Positions 19,943-29,150 of a stretch of 64,000 nucleotides of DNA are shown here, piece after piece. Location: contig OZ257257.1 in NCBI GenBank assembly GCA_965279705.1, positions 2,108,001-2,172,000 of the forward strand, given 5' to 3'. Each line of letters starts with the position of its first letter. Position 1 is the first letter of the stretch. The translations under genes were made by a program, and so were the position numbers. Under the pieces are notes generated by a model that was not told where the DNA came from, ran no database searches, and saw nothing but the letters and a program-made list of their open reading frames with translations. Source of the stretch: Stagnimonas sp965279705. Lineage in GTDB: Bacteria; Pseudomonadota; Gammaproteobacteria; Nevskiales; Nevskiaceae.

Positions 19943-21571
19943 GTGAAGCATCCGGGCCGGATCGGCATCGTCGCGCTGTGCCTGCTGGCGGCGGGTTGCA
20001 CAAAGCCTGCAACGCAGCCGGCATCACCAGCAGCGCCGGCTGAGGCTGCGGCTGCGGTACCGGCGCAGGCGGCAGCCGTCGTGACGGTCGGCAATCCCGA
20101 AGCTCCCATCCCGCCGCAGTGCTACACGCGCACGGCGGGCATGGCCAACCCCTGCTGGACCTGCCACACCACCAAGAACGGCAACAACCTCAAGGGCGAC
20201 TGGAACCTGCAGGAGGTCTACGCATTCTCCGAGGCGGGCCTCGACAACCACTGGAAGACGCTGTTCGAAGACCCACGCCCCGGCATCGCCGCCATCCCCG
20301 ATGCCGACATGACGCGCTACCTGCGCGAAGACAACCTCACCCCCTGGCTCGCGACCCAGCCCGCCGGTGCGCCACCGTTCGATCTACGCAAAGGCTTCGA
20401 CAGCGAGGGTTTCCTGCGCGATGGCAGCGGCTGGCGGGCGCTGCGCTACCAGCCTTTTCCCGGCACGTTCTGGCCCACCAATGGCGCCAGTGACGACATC
20501 TACATCCGTCTGCCTGCGGCCTTTCGCAGCACGGCAGATGGCAAGCCTTCGCAGCCGCTGTACCGGCTCAACCTGGCCCTGCTCGAAGCGGCAATGACGG
20601 TGCCGGATACCGTGAGCGATGCCACCCTGCAACGCACCGTCGAGCCGGTGGATGAGCGTCTTGCAGAACGTGATCTCGATGGCGATGGCGCGCTCGGCAC
20701 CGCCAGCCGTATCCGCGGCCTGCCGCCTCGCTACTTCGGTGCCGCCGCACACGTCCCCGTGCAGCGCTGGAGCTATCCACGCGGCACCGAGTTCATCCAC
20801 ACCGTGCGTTATCTCGACCCGGATGCACCCGGCTGGCTGTCGCCGCGCCTCAAGGAGTTTCGCTACGCCATCAAGTACAGCGACCCGGACGCCACCACCC
20901 GACTCGGTGCCTACAAGGAATCCGACGAGGAAAAGCGCCTTGGTCGCCTGCCCTGGTTTGCCGCTGGCGAGCACGGCGGTCTGCGCAACACGCTGGGTTG
21001 GGAATACCGCGGCTGGATCGAAGACCGCAACGGTCAGCTGCGCGCGCAGGACCATGAGGAAACCCTGAGCTGCATGGGCTGCCACGGCGGCATCGGCATC
21101 ACGGTGGATTCCAGCTTTGGCCTGCCCCGCAAAGTACCCGGTGCAGCGGGCTGGGCGGTGCAATCGCTCGATGGCCTCAAAGACATCCCGCAGGCCGGTC
21201 ACCCCGAGCCGGAAGTGCTCACCTATTTCAAGCGCGTCGGCGGCGGCGACGAGTTTCGCGCCAATGCGGAAATCCTCGCGCGGTTCTTCCCCAAGGGGCG
21301 GCTGGATGAGGCTGAAGTACGGCGCGCGGGCGTCGATGGCGACAAGGATCTGCGGCATCTGCTGCTGCCCAGCCGCGAACGCGCGCTCACACTCAACAAG
21401 GCCTACTGGCAGCTGGTGCGCGGTCAGCGCTTCAAGCAGGGGCGCACGCCGGTCATAGCGCCTGCGCACAACGTCTTCGACCACATCGTCAACGGCGACA
21501 CTGCCCTGCGCGCAAAGAACCGAATCTACTCGGATGGCCGCCTCTGGCTCGACTGGCCCGAGCCGCGTTAA
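19943..21571 (+). CDS. Diheme cytochrome c-like lipoprotein
   Basis: Predicted outer-periplasmic electron carrier or oxidoreductase subunit, 542 aa from the GTG at 19943, which places VALCLLAAGCTKP at the N-terminus as a lipobox signal. Two heme c motifs are present: CWTCH near residue 73 and CMGCH near residue 380. The spacing and the intervening sequence do not match a cytochrome family that I can name. It follows the phosphoesterase by 19 bases, so it probably shares that transcript. The stop overlaps the convergent Nudix gene by 4 bases. Confidence 0.75.
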   Translation: MKHPGRIGIVALCLLAAGCTKPATQPASPAAPAEAAAAVPAQAAAVVTVGNPEAPIPPQCYTRTAGMANPCWTCHTTKNGNNLKGDWNLQEVYAFSEAGLDNHWKTLFEDPRPGIAAIPDADMTRYLREDNLTPWLATQPAGAPPFDLRKGFDSEGFLRDGSGWRALRYQPFPGTFWPTNGASDDIYIRLPAAFRSTADGKPSQPLYRLNLALLEAAMTVPDTVSDATLQRTVEPVDERLAERDLDGDGALGTASRIRGLPPRYFGAAAHVPVQRWSYPRGTEFIHTVRYLDPDAPGWLSPRLKEFRYAIKYSDPDATTRLGAYKESDEEKRLGRLPWFAAGEHGGLRNTLGWEYRGWIEDRNGQLRAQDHEETLSCMGCHGGIGITVDSSFGLPRKVPGAAGWAVQSLDGLKDIPQAGHPEPEVLTYFKRVGGGDEFRANAEILARFFPKGRLDEAEVRRAGVDGDKDLRHLLLPSRERALTLNKAYWQLVRGQRFKQGRTPVIAPAHNVFDHIVNGDTALRAKNRIYSDGRLWLDWPEPR

Positions 21572-22095
21572 AGCAAGCCGCTGCCCGCAAACCACAAGCC
21601 GGCATAAATGCGCGGCTCGATGAACAAGCCCTCCGCCCGCTTGGCCTGCAGCCAGCCATGCACGCCATCGAGCGGCACCAGATGCACGGTGATGTCCTCG
21701 CCGTCCACACCGCCACCATCGTGCTCGCGGGTGAGGCCACGAATGCCGACCAGGGTGAGCTGCTCGCTGGTCAGCCCCGCTGCCGTCGGCCCCTGGGTGA
21801 GGATGAACGCCTCGTCGCCGCGAAAGCCGGTTTCTTCCAGCAACTCGCGCAGCGCGGCCTGCTCGAAGGCCTCGCCAGCGAAAGCATCGCTATCACCGAC
21901 AATGCCCGCCGGCAGCTCGATGGTCTTGCCCTGCATGGGAATGCGCGTCTGCTCCACCAGAATCAGCTCGCGCGCCGGCGTCACCGCAATGATGACCACC
22001 GCGCCGCTCGCCTTCACACGCCGCACATACTCCCAGTGACGGTCGCGCTTCAGCTCCAGAAACTCGCCTTTGTGCAGCGATCTGATCTGGCTCAT
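21568..22095 (-). CDS. Nudix hydrolase, ADP-ribose pyrophosphatase-like
   Basis: A 175-aa cytoplasmic pyrophosphohydrolase. The Nudix box core is EAFEQAALRELLEETGF (E-x7-REU-x-EE-x-GU) near residue 80, preceded by the IELPAGIVG segment typical of ADP-ribose/nucleoside diphosphate-sugar pyrophosphatases. Its start overlaps the rlmJ stop in ATGA, and rlmJ lies upstream on the same strand. The exact substrate cannot be read from the sequence. Confidence 0.85.
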   Translation of the reverse strand: MSQIRSLHKGEFLELKRDRHWEYVRRVKASGAVVIIAVTPARELILVEQTRIPMQGKTIELPAGIVGDSDAFAGEAFEQAALRELLEETGFRGDEAFILTQGPTAAGLTSEQLTLVGIRGLTREHDGGGVDGEDITVHLVPLDGVHGWLQAKRAEGLFIEPRIYAGLWFAGSGLL

Positions 22096-22928
22096 TCCTT
22101 CTTGAGCCAGGTGACGTACGAGGCCGCACGCGGACCAAGCGACAAGGTCTTGGCGAGGTCGGCCAGCACCGGCGTCATCTCTTCGGCGAAGCGATACGGC
22201 GGGTTCACCACCACCAAGCCGCTGCCGCGCATCTGGCCCTCCGCGGGTGCGCCAGTGTCGAGGCAGAGATCGAGCACCGGCTTGCTGCTGACCAGCGCCA
22301 TGCGACGGCCGAAGCGCTCGACTTCGAAACTGTTCTTGAGCGGATACCAGAAGGCATAGATGCCGCCCGCAAAGCGCGCCTGGCTCTTCACCAGAAACGC
22401 TTCCATTGCCTCGAACTCGTCACGCCGCTCGAAGGGTGGATCGACCAACACCAAGCCCCGCTTCTCCGGCGGCGGCAGCAGCGCGTGCACTTCGTAGCCA
22501 TCGCGCTCGTGCAGCGTGGTCTGGCGGTCGCGGGCGAAATGCTGGCGCAGTTCTTCGAACACGTCCGGCACGTTTTCGCAGAGCACCAGCTTGTCCTTGT
22601 CGCGCAGCAGCGCTTGCGCGAGTACTGGCGAGCCGGGGTAGATGGCGACCGCCTCACCCGCGGCATTGAGCGCGCGCACGGCCTTGAGATAGCTGGCAAT
22701 CGGCTCGGCATAGTTGCCATCGGCGATGAGTTGGCCGATGCCATCCTGCGCCTCGGCAGTCTTCAGCGAGGCACTGGAGCGCAGGTCGTAGAGACCCGCA
22801 CCGGCATGGGTTTCGAGATAGCTCCAGGGCGAGTCCTTGCGGCTCAGGGCTTGCAGCAATCCCACGAGCACGACGTGCTTGTGGACATCGGCGAAATTGC
22901 CGGCGTGATAGGCGTGGCGGTAGTGCAT
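22092..22928 (-). CDS. rlmJ: 23S rRNA (adenine-2030-N6)-methyltransferase RlmJ
   Basis: SAM-dependent methyltransferase that modifies A2030 of 23S rRNA. The ATG at 22928 starts MHYRHAYHAGNFADVHKH, the signature N-terminus of RlmJ. The catalytic motif IV is LVLVDPPFERRDEF near residue 163, and THAGAGLYDL near 50 is the SAM-binding region. The 278-aa length fits the family (about 280). The open frame continues upstream into the porin gene but that extension is not coding in this frame. Confidence 0.93.
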   Translation of the reverse strand: MHYRHAYHAGNFADVHKHVVLVGLLQALSRKDSPWSYLETHAGAGLYDLRSSASLKTAEAQDGIGQLIADGNYAEPIASYLKAVRALNAAGEAVAIYPGSPVLAQALLRDKDKLVLCENVPDVFEELRQHFARDRQTTLHERDGYEVHALLPPPEKRGLVLVDPPFERRDEFEAMEAFLVKSQARFAGGIYAFWYPLKNSFEVERFGRRMALVSSKPVLDLCLDTGAPAEGQMRGSGLVVVNPPYRFAEEMTPVLADLAKTLSLGPRAASYVTWLKKE

Positions 22929-22970
22929 GGGCGCGATGATAAGTGCATTTGCGGCTTGTACGCGCGCCAC

Positions 22971-22994
22971 AAAAAAGGCCGCGCGAACGCGGCC
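22971..22994 (-). terminator. Rho-independent terminator of the porin gene
   Basis: On the minus strand, GGCCGCG and CGCGGCC form a 7-bp GC stem around a TTCG tetraloop, followed by six T residues. It lies 26 bases after the porin stop and upstream of rlmJ. Confidence 0.9.
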
Positions 22995-23019
22995 CGTGAA
23001 CCCAACGAAATGACCGCGA

Positions 23020-24372
23020 TCAGTAGCTGTATTTGGCCGAGAACTGCAAGCGATCAAGATCGCCGTCCTGGCCGTTTTCCAGCTCGCGATTGGCGTGGCG
23101 CAGCTCGGCACCAAAGGTGAGTTTGGCCACCGGTGAATACAGCAGGTTGAGCGAGGCGCTCTGCACGCTCTTGGTGAGCGCCGTGCCGGTCTTCGAGGTG
23201 GGGTTGTCGATCTCCAGCGCCGAGACGGTGACCGTGCTGCGCCATTTGGGTGACCAGGCGTGCTTGTAGGCAAGGTAGCCGCCGGTGATGCCGATGGCAT
23301 CCAGCTCGCCGGTCGACAGCACCACGTCCGCCGAAGTGCCCAGCGCCATATAGCGGCCGATGCCGTCGCCGGTGGTGATCTGGAACTTGAGATCGTCCGT
23401 GCCGAAGGCAATCTTGCCGGCCAGGCTGACACCGCCGCCGGTGGTCTTGTCATCGACGGCTGCGACGGCACCGACTGCCGGGTTTTCGGCCTTGAGCTGG
23501 CGCAGCAAACCGGCCAGGGAAAGCTCCGCCGGGCCGAGCTTGAAGTTGTAGCGGGCGACGAAATCCGGCAGCACGCCATCGCCGCTGCCGGCTACTGCGC
23601 CGCCACCACCGGGCAGGATCGAGGTCTCCGGGTTTTCAACCGCCAGCTGCAAGTTGCCCAGCGTGTAGCGCAGCTGCGGCTGCCGCACGAACACCGAGCC
23701 CTCGCTGGGGAAGGCGACGAAATCCAGCGTTTCCGGCAGCGAACCTAGGTTGAGAAACGTCGTCCATTCCTGCCCGACCAAGAGGTTGTCGTAGGTGATG
23801 AAGGCGCGACGGAAGCCCGGCGTGTAGGCGTTGGTGACGATCTCGTTGGCGGTAGTGCTCTGGTTGACGATGAAATCCAGTTCCACATGCGTGCCGAGCT
23901 TGTGGCCATCGATCATCGTGTCGGTTTTCACGAACAGGCGCGTTTCCTTGGCGTGAAAGTCAGTGAAGTCGCGGCTCTTGGCGCCGCCCGCACTCACCGG
24001 GATCGAATTGGGCAGATAAAAGTCACGGCCCGAGCCCTGCGCCACCTCGCCTTCGCTGAAGCGCGAAATCAGCGCATCGGCCTTCACATAACCACCGACG
24101 GTGATCTTGGTGTCGCCGATCTTCACCTCGTTCGGCTTGGGCGGCGGCGGCGGTGCAGCGGCCACTGGCGGTGGCGGCGTGGGTTTGGCGCGCTCAGCGG
24201 CCAGTTGCGCCTCTAGTACATCCAGACGCTGACGCAGTTCGCGCACGGCGGCGGCGGTATCGCTGGACGTGGCGGCTTGCGCAAACGACATCACGGGCGT
24301 GAGCAGTGCGGCGGCGCACAGGGTGCGGGCGGCCAGCGCAAACGGGGACAGGCAATAACGGGCTGATGACAT
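23020..24372 (-). CDS. DcaP-like outer-membrane porin
   Basis: A 450-aa predicted beta-barrel porin. The ATG at 24372 has AGGAG 7 bases upstream, giving a signal peptide ending SFAQA. A short coiled-coil (VRELRQRLDVLEAQLAAE) and a proline-rich linker (PTPPPPVAAAPPPPPK) follow, as in DcaP-family trimeric porins. The barrel part has TVGGYVKADAL, FHAKETRLFVKTDT and the terminal aromatic residue in KYSY at the C-terminus. Such porins import small carboxylates. It is divergent from a LuxR-type regulator and shares an upstream region with a repeated motif. A hairpin terminator follows it. Confidence 0.85.
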   Translation of the reverse strand: MSSARYCLSPFALAARTLCAAALLTPVMSFAQAATSSDTAAAVRELRQRLDVLEAQLAAERAKPTPPPPVAAAPPPPPKPNEVKIGDTKITVGGYVKADALISRFSEGEVAQGSGRDFYLPNSIPVSAGGAKSRDFTDFHAKETRLFVKTDTMIDGHKLGTHVELDFIVNQSTTANEIVTNAYTPGFRRAFITYDNLLVGQEWTTFLNLGSLPETLDFVAFPSEGSVFVRQPQLRYTLGNLQLAVENPETSILPGGGGAVAGSGDGVLPDFVARYNFKLGPAELSLAGLLRQLKAENPAVGAVAAVDDKTTGGGVSLAGKIAFGTDDLKFQITTGDGIGRYMALGTSADVVLSTGELDAIGITGGYLAYKHAWSPKWRSTVTVSALEIDNPTSKTGTALTKSVQSASLNLLYSPVAKLTFGAELRHANRELENGQDGDLDRLQFSAKYSY

Positions 24373-24452
24373 GGGTTCTCCTCTCGAATAGTTTTTTGAA
24401 CAGCTGATGACCACCGCCTGAGCTTGCGCGCCCACCCCGCAGCGGCCCATTC

Positions 24453-24490
24453 GCCTTAGGTCTAACTGGCTGCGCATTGCGACCAAAGTC
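24453..24490. promoter_or_regulatory. Paired regulator-type sites between porin and LuxR-type regulator
   Basis: GACCAAAGTC occurs at 24481-24490, and a related site reads TTAGACCTAAG on the minus strand at 24455-24465. The same 10-mer or a variant occurs upstream of the MHS transporter and acs. The pair could serve both divergent genes. A possible -10 for the regulator is TACACT at 24519-24524, which would leave almost no leader before its ATG. Confidence 0.5.
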
Positions 24491-24531
24491 TTAGGGGTGC
24501 GCTCAGCGCGTTGCCGCCTACACTCCGGTGT

Positions 24532-25251
24532 ATGAACGCCTCACCCGCAGCAGCCGTGCAGCTACAACCCGTCGTCATCGTCGCCGACGATCACCCCTTG
24601 TTTCGCGCCGCCCTGCGTGCCGCCGTAGAGCGGGTGCTGCCGGGCGCCGCCGTGACCGAGGCCGACAGTTTCGCTGCGCTCCAGCACAGCATCGCCAAGG
24701 CGCCCGACGCCGATCTGGTGCTGCTGGACCTGCGCATGCCCGGCGTGCAGGGGTTTTCCTCGCTGGTGTGGCTGCGCGCCGAGCACCCGAGCGTGCCGGT
24801 GGTGATGGTCTCGGCCGACGAAGACGCCACCACCATCCACCGCGCGCTGGATTTCGGTGCCGCCGGCTTCATCCCCAAATCGGCCGGGCTGGAGGTACTC
24901 ACCGAAGCCCTCACCGCCGTGCTGGACGGCCAGCTGTGGACGCCGCCGCAAGCAAGCCACCCGCCCGACACCACCGATGCCCAACTGGCGCGCCGCGTCG
25001 CCAGCCTCTCGCCGCAGCAGCTGCGGGTGCTCATGCACCTGGCCGAGGGCCGCCTCAACAAGCAGATCGCCTACGACCTGGCAGTTACCGAGGCGACGAT
25101 CAAGGCGCACGTCACGGCCATCCTGCGCAAGCTGGGGCTCTATGGCCGCACGCAGGCGGCGGTGCTGGCGCAGCGTCTGCTGCTTTCCGACGCAGTGACG
25201 CTGGATGTCAGCGCCGTGCTGGCGGATACCCCTGAAGAAGACGAAGCCTGA
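24532..25251 (+). CDS. LuxR/NarL-family response regulator, possible CrbR
   Basis: A 239-aa regulator from the ATG at 24532. The receiver domain (about 13-130) has Asp19-Asp20 in VADDHPLF and the phospho-acceptor Asp66 in LVLLDLRMP. The C-terminal helix-turn-helix (about 165-225) contains LSPQQLRVLMHLAEG and the recognition region VTEATIKAHVTAILRKLGLYGRTQA. The family commonly pairs with symporter-type kinases such as CrbS to activate acs. A CrbS-like kinase is encoded at 35831-39340, and a shared motif lies upstream of both loci, so I infer a CrbS/CrbR-type pair; the name is not certain. Confidence 0.88.
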   Translation: MNASPAAAVQLQPVVIVADDHPLFRAALRAAVERVLPGAAVTEADSFAALQHSIAKAPDADLVLLDLRMPGVQGFSSLVWLRAEHPSVPVVMVSADEDATTIHRALDFGAAGFIPKSAGLEVLTEALTAVLDGQLWTPPQASHPPDTTDAQLARRVASLSPQQLRVLMHLAEGRLNKQIAYDLAVTEATIKAHVTAILRKLGLYGRTQAAVLAQRLLLSDAVTLDVSAVLADTPEEDEA

Positions 25252-25354
25252 GCGACCCAAGATTTTTGCGGCCAAACCAACCGCATCTGACTGACGAATG
25301 ACATCTGATTGTTATCATTGCCCACTGATCAGTCGTTCGGGAACCCCACACTCC

Positions 25355-25729
25355 ATGTCGTCACTGCCTTTACAGGGCTGCAAACTTCTCATCGTCGAAG
25401 ATGACGCGCTGAATGCGCAGCTGCTGACTTTCCAGCTGGAAGACGAAGGCATCGAGTTCATCGGCCCCGCCGCGTCGGTGGCGGCGGCAATCGACCTGCA
25501 CAACCGCCATTCGCCTGATCTGGTGCTGCTCGACTACCGCGTGCAGGGCGGCACGGTCGAGCCGGTGATGGACGTGCTGGTCGCCAAGCGCACGCCTTTT
25601 GTGCTGGCGACCGGCGCGGTGCCGGACCAGTTCAACAGCCGCTTTCCGCAGGTTCAGGTGCTGCTCAAACCTTTCACCGCGAAAGACCTGATTGCCGCAC
25701 TGCGCAAGGCGTACGCCAGCAAGGGCTAG
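25355..25729 (+). CDS. Single-domain response regulator
   Basis: A 124-aa receiver domain without an output domain. The ATG at 25355 (MSSLPLQGCKLLIVEDD) fits the start of a receiver better than the upstream in-frame ATG at 25298. The acidic pair is at 15-16 (VEDD), the phospho-acceptor is Asp60 in LVLLDYRVQGG, and the conserved Lys lies in LLKPFTAKDL. It is convergent with the hybrid kinase gene and shares the palindromic CTAG stop with it. It may be a phosphate shuttle or sink for that kinase. Confidence 0.88.
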   Translation: MSSLPLQGCKLLIVEDDALNAQLLTFQLEDEGIEFIGPAASVAAAIDLHNRHSPDLVLLDYRVQGGTVEPVMDVLVAKRTPFVLATGAVPDQFNSRFPQVQVLLKPFTAKDLIAALRKAYASKG

Positions 25730-28101
25730 CTGTTGGCAGGTGGTGGTGCGCTACCCAGAATCTCGCGAATCTTCACCGCCAGCACGTCGATGGTGAAAGG
25801 CTTTGAGATCATCTGCATGCCGGGCGCCAGAAACTCGGAACGCACGGCGGCTTTCTCGGCATAGCCGGTGATGAAGAGAATTTGCAGACCGGGGCGATGG
25901 TGGCGCGCCACCTCCGCCAGCTGCCGGCCGTTCATGCCCGGCAGGCCGACGTCGGAGATCATCAGGTCCAGCGGCTGCGCCGATTCGAGGATGGACAATG
26001 CAGCGCTGCTATCGGCAGCCTCGATGGCGGCGTAGCCGAGTTCGAGCAGCAAGGCCATCACCAGCAAACGCACGGCCGGGTCGTCCTCGACCACCAGCAC
26101 GATCTCACCAGTACCCCGCGGCGCGTCCGGCAGCAGCACTTCGGCCCCGGTCGCCTCGCCACTCTTCAGGCGCGGCAGATACACCTTCACCGTGGTGCCC
26201 CGCTCCAGCTCGCTGTAGATGCGTACGTGGCCACCGGACTGCCGCACGAAGCCGTAGATCATCGACAGCCCTAGGCCCGTACCCTGGCCTATAGGCTTGG
26301 TGGTGAAGAACGGCTCGAAGGCCTTGGCAATCACCTCGGCCGACATGCCCGTGCCGGTGTCGCTCACCGAAATCACCACGTACTCGCCCGGTTCGAGCGC
26401 CTCGTGCAGATCTGTGTAGCGGCTCTCCAGCCGTGTCGCGCTGGTTTCAATCGTCAGCTTGCCGCCCTGTGGCATGGCATCGCGGGCATTGATGGCGAGG
26501 TTGAGCAGCGCACTGTCGAGCTGGTTTTCGTCGGTGGAGACCAACCAGCCTTCGCTGCCCAGCTTCACTTCGAGATCCACCTGTTCGCCCAGCGTGCGCT
26601 TGAGCAGATCCTCCATCGACAGCACCAGCCGGTTGACGTCCACCGGCTTGCTGTCGAGCGACTGCCGGCGCGAAAACGCCAGCAAGCGATGCGTAAGTGC
26701 AGCCGCGCGCTGCGCTGAAGTGGTGGCGGCCGACATGAAGCGTTCCAGGTCATCGATGCGGCCCTTCGCCAGCCGGCGCTGCATCATGTCCAGCGAGCCC
26801 AGAATGCCCGTCAGCAGATTGTTGAAGTCGTGTGCAATGCCGCCGGTGAGCTGGCCGATGGATTCCAGCTTCTGGCTGTGGCGCAGGCGTTCTTCGGTCT
26901 GCCGCAGCTCTTCCAGGCGCTGGCGCTCGACGGTGATATCGCGGCCGACCGCGCGGATGCGGGCGCCGTCTGGCACGGCACTCCAGGAGATCACGCGCGT
27001 GCTGCCATCCTTGTGCCGATACTGGTTTTCAAAGTTCTGAACCGTCTTGCCACGCGTCACGTCAGCTAGCGTAGTGAGCGTGTGGGCCAACGAGCCTTCG
27101 TGCAGAAAATCAATGAAGTTGCGCCCGACCAGTTCGGTTTCAGTCCATCCCAGCGTATCGGCCCATGCCGGGTTCACTGCTTCGATGGTGCCGTCGAAGG
27201 CAGCCGTCATCATCAGGTCGTTCGACAATCGCCAGATGCCATTGCGGTCGCGGGTGCGCTCCTCCACCTGTTGTTCCAGCGAGGCATTGAGGCTGGCCAG
27301 TTCGGCCTGCGCCTTCTTGTGATCGTCGATGTCGGTGTTGGTGCCGATCCAGCGGGCAACCCGGTCGCCCTCGCGCACCGGCTGCGCCCGCGACAGAAAC
27401 CAGCGATAGACGCCATCGACACGCAAAACCCTGAACTCGGTTTCGTAGGGACTGCCGGTATCGAGCGAATGCCGCCATGCGGCAGAGACACTGGCGAGGT
27501 CATCCGGGTGCAGTGTGGCAGCCCATTTCTCACCGCTCATCTCGCGGGCACTGACCCCGACATAGTCCAGCGCCTGCGGGTTGAACCAGTCGAGCTGGCC
27601 ATCGGCATCGGCGGTCCATACCTGGTTGGGCATGGCATGTGCCAGCACGCGAAACTGCGCCTCGCTATTGCGCAGCTGCGCCTCGGCAATCTTCTGCTCG
27701 GTGATGTCCTGCGCCACGCCCACCATCGTGATGGCGCGGCCGGTGGCATCGCGCAAGAACTCTGCGCGTCGGCGGATCCAGCGCAGAGCCTGATCGTTGT
27801 GGCGGTGAATGCGGTACTCGGTCTCCAGCATCGCCTCACCCGAACGACGGGTCGAGGGTGAAGAGCGATTGTTTCGATCTGCCGGCAGCACCAGCACCTC
27901 GAACTGCTGGGCGTTCAACGACTCGACAATGGCCAGACCGAAGATGCGGCAAAACTCCGGCGTCACCGTCATCTGGTTGCTGTCGATATCCAGCGAGAAC
28001 ACGCCGATGCCGCCCGCCTCCTGCGCGACGCGCAGCTGGTCTTCGATGATCTGACGGCTGACCATCAAGTCGCGCATGGGGGCGGTCGGTTCGACACTCA
28101 T
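25726..28101 (-). CDS. Hybrid sensor histidine kinase with three PAS domains and C-terminal receiver
   Basis: A 791-aa soluble kinase with no membrane segment. Three PAS/PAC units span roughly 20-140, 145-270 and 290-400, each ending in a PAC-like WIRRR, WFLSR or VISWS strand. The H-box is GGIAHDFNNLLTGILG near residue 425, followed by the ATPase N-box NLAINARDAM and the G-boxes VSDTGTGM and GTGLGLSMIYGFV. A receiver (about 670-785) carries the acceptor Asp in LMISDVGLPGMNG. The ligand is unknown. Its stop overlaps the single-domain response regulator, an obvious candidate partner. Confidence 0.9.
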   Translation of the reverse strand: MSVEPTAPMRDLMVSRQIIEDQLRVAQEAGGIGVFSLDIDSNQMTVTPEFCRIFGLAIVESLNAQQFEVLVLPADRNNRSSPSTRRSGEAMLETEYRIHRHNDQALRWIRRRAEFLRDATGRAITMVGVAQDITEQKIAEAQLRNSEAQFRVLAHAMPNQVWTADADGQLDWFNPQALDYVGVSAREMSGEKWAATLHPDDLASVSAAWRHSLDTGSPYETEFRVLRVDGVYRWFLSRAQPVREGDRVARWIGTNTDIDDHKKAQAELASLNASLEQQVEERTRDRNGIWRLSNDLMMTAAFDGTIEAVNPAWADTLGWTETELVGRNFIDFLHEGSLAHTLTTLADVTRGKTVQNFENQYRHKDGSTRVISWSAVPDGARIRAVGRDITVERQRLEELRQTEERLRHSQKLESIGQLTGGIAHDFNNLLTGILGSLDMMQRRLAKGRIDDLERFMSAATTSAQRAAALTHRLLAFSRRQSLDSKPVDVNRLVLSMEDLLKRTLGEQVDLEVKLGSEGWLVSTDENQLDSALLNLAINARDAMPQGGKLTIETSATRLESRYTDLHEALEPGEYVVISVSDTGTGMSAEVIAKAFEPFFTTKPIGQGTGLGLSMIYGFVRQSGGHVRIYSELERGTTVKVYLPRLKSGEATGAEVLLPDAPRGTGEIVLVVEDDPAVRLLVMALLLELGYAAIEAADSSAALSILESAQPLDLMISDVGLPGMNGRQLAEVARHHRPGLQILFITGYAEKAAVRSEFLAPGMQMISKPFTIDVLAVKIREILGSAPPPANS

Positions 28102-28111
28102 AGGCGTGCGG

Positions 28112-28981
28112 TCAGGAGTTGTCTGGCCCGGCTTCGGCGTCGTCGCGCCCGCGTTGACGGGCTTCGGCTTCGAGCCTTGCCTCTTCGATCTGGTCGAGCA
28201 CGGCGTTCACGTCCGCCTCGGGTGACTCATCAACGAAGATGCCGGTTAGCACGCTGTCGGGCTTCAGCTCGCTGGCCTGGAACAGCTTCCAGATTTCCTT
28301 TGCGTACTGCGTTTCCAGCAGCTCTGGCGCCGAGCGGCCAAAGGTGGCGCGCATATTGTTGACGTCGCGCTCCAACATCGAGAACGCATTGTTGTTGCTG
28401 GCGGCACTCACCGCCTGCGGCAGGTCGATCACTACCGGCCCCACGGCATCGACCAGTACGTTGTATTCCGACAAGTCGCCGTGGATCAGCCCCTCGCAGA
28501 GCATCAGCACGATCTGCCGCATCATGAAGGGGTGCCACTCGCGCGCCTGCTCGGGCGTGATGTCGACATCGTTCAAGCGCGGTGCGGCATTGCCTTCGGC
28601 GTCGCAGACCAGTTCCATCAGCAGCACACCGGCGTGAACGCCGTGCGGCTTGGGCACGCGCACACCGGCGTAGTCGAGGCGATACAGAGCCTCGACTTCG
28701 GCGTTCTTCCATTCTTCTTCCTGCTGCTTGCGGCCGTGGCGGCTGCCGCCCTTGCCCATGGCGCGGGCATCGCGGCTGCCGCGCGCCTTGCGGCCTTCCT
28801 GATACTGGGCGAGCTTGTGAAAGCCGCGGTGTTCGGCCTCTTTGTAGACCTTGGCGCAACGCACTTCGTCGCCGCAGCTGACCACGAACACCGAAGCCTC
28901 TTTGCCGCTTTTCAGCTGTCGCAGCACGGCATCGACCATGCCGTTATCGACCAGCGGTTGAAGACCTTTGGGCGGCTTCAT
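28112..28981 (-). CDS. RIO-type serine/threonine protein kinase
   Basis: A 289-aa bacterial RIO1-like kinase. The nucleotide-binding segment is SGKEASVFVV near residue 25, the ATP-contacting Lys is in RCAKVYKEA near 45, the catalytic loop is LIHGDLSEYNVLV near 190, and the metal-binding Asp is in VVIDLPQAV near 207. A basic stretch GKGGSRHGRKQQEEE follows the N-lobe. A GTG start 12 bases upstream is also possible. Substrate unknown in bacteria. It lies 10 bases upstream of the hybrid kinase gene on the same strand, so they may be co-transcribed. Confidence 0.88.
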   Translation of the reverse strand: MKPPKGLQPLVDNGMVDAVLRQLKSGKEASVFVVSCGDEVRCAKVYKEAEHRGFHKLAQYQEGRKARGSRDARAMGKGGSRHGRKQQEEEWKNAEVEALYRLDYAGVRVPKPHGVHAGVLLMELVCDAEGNAAPRLNDVDITPEQAREWHPFMMRQIVLMLCEGLIHGDLSEYNVLVDAVGPVVIDLPQAVSAASNNNAFSMLERDVNNMRATFGRSAPELLETQYAKEIWKLFQASELKPDSVLTGIFVDESPEADVNAVLDQIEEARLEAEARQRGRDDAEAGPDNS

Positions 28982-29003
28982 GGCGCAGCGCACTCAGCGC
29001 CAC

Positions 29004-29026
29004 AAAAAAAGGCGGCGTGAGCCGCC
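29004..29026 (-). terminator. Rho-independent terminator after the two small lysine-rich genes
   Basis: On the minus strand GGCGGC and GCCGCC pair around TCAC, followed by seven T residues. It separates the small-protein pair from the RIO kinase gene downstream. Confidence 0.9.
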
Positions 29027-29054
29027 TCTGCTGCCGGGTTGAAGACGGCAGTCA

Positions 29055-29150
29055 CTACTTCTTTTTCTCGTTCTTGGCGGCTTTTTTCTCAGCCGGCGTC
29101 AGTGCGGGTTTTTTCTTGGTTTCCTTCTTGCGATCCATCCCTTTGCTCAT
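29055..29150 (-). CDS. Small lysine-rich protein, 31 aa
   Basis: A 31-residue frame that starts MSKGMDRKKETKKK and ends AAKNEKKK; 13 of 31 residues are Lys. Proteins starting with the G-M-D-x-K-K pattern are, from memory, widely conserved hypothetical proteins in proteobacteria. Its start overlaps the stop of the 58-aa gene in ATGA, and a strong terminator follows 29 bases later, both arguing that it is real. The composition suggests a nucleic-acid-binding or disordered protein; function unknown. Confidence 0.75.
   Translation of the reverse strand: MSKGMDRKKETKKKPALTPAEKKAAKNEKKK

Noticed and set aside
22929..23579. Upstream extension of the rlmJ reading frame
   Set aside because: It runs over the porin gene and its terminator; RlmJ begins at MHYRHAYHAG.
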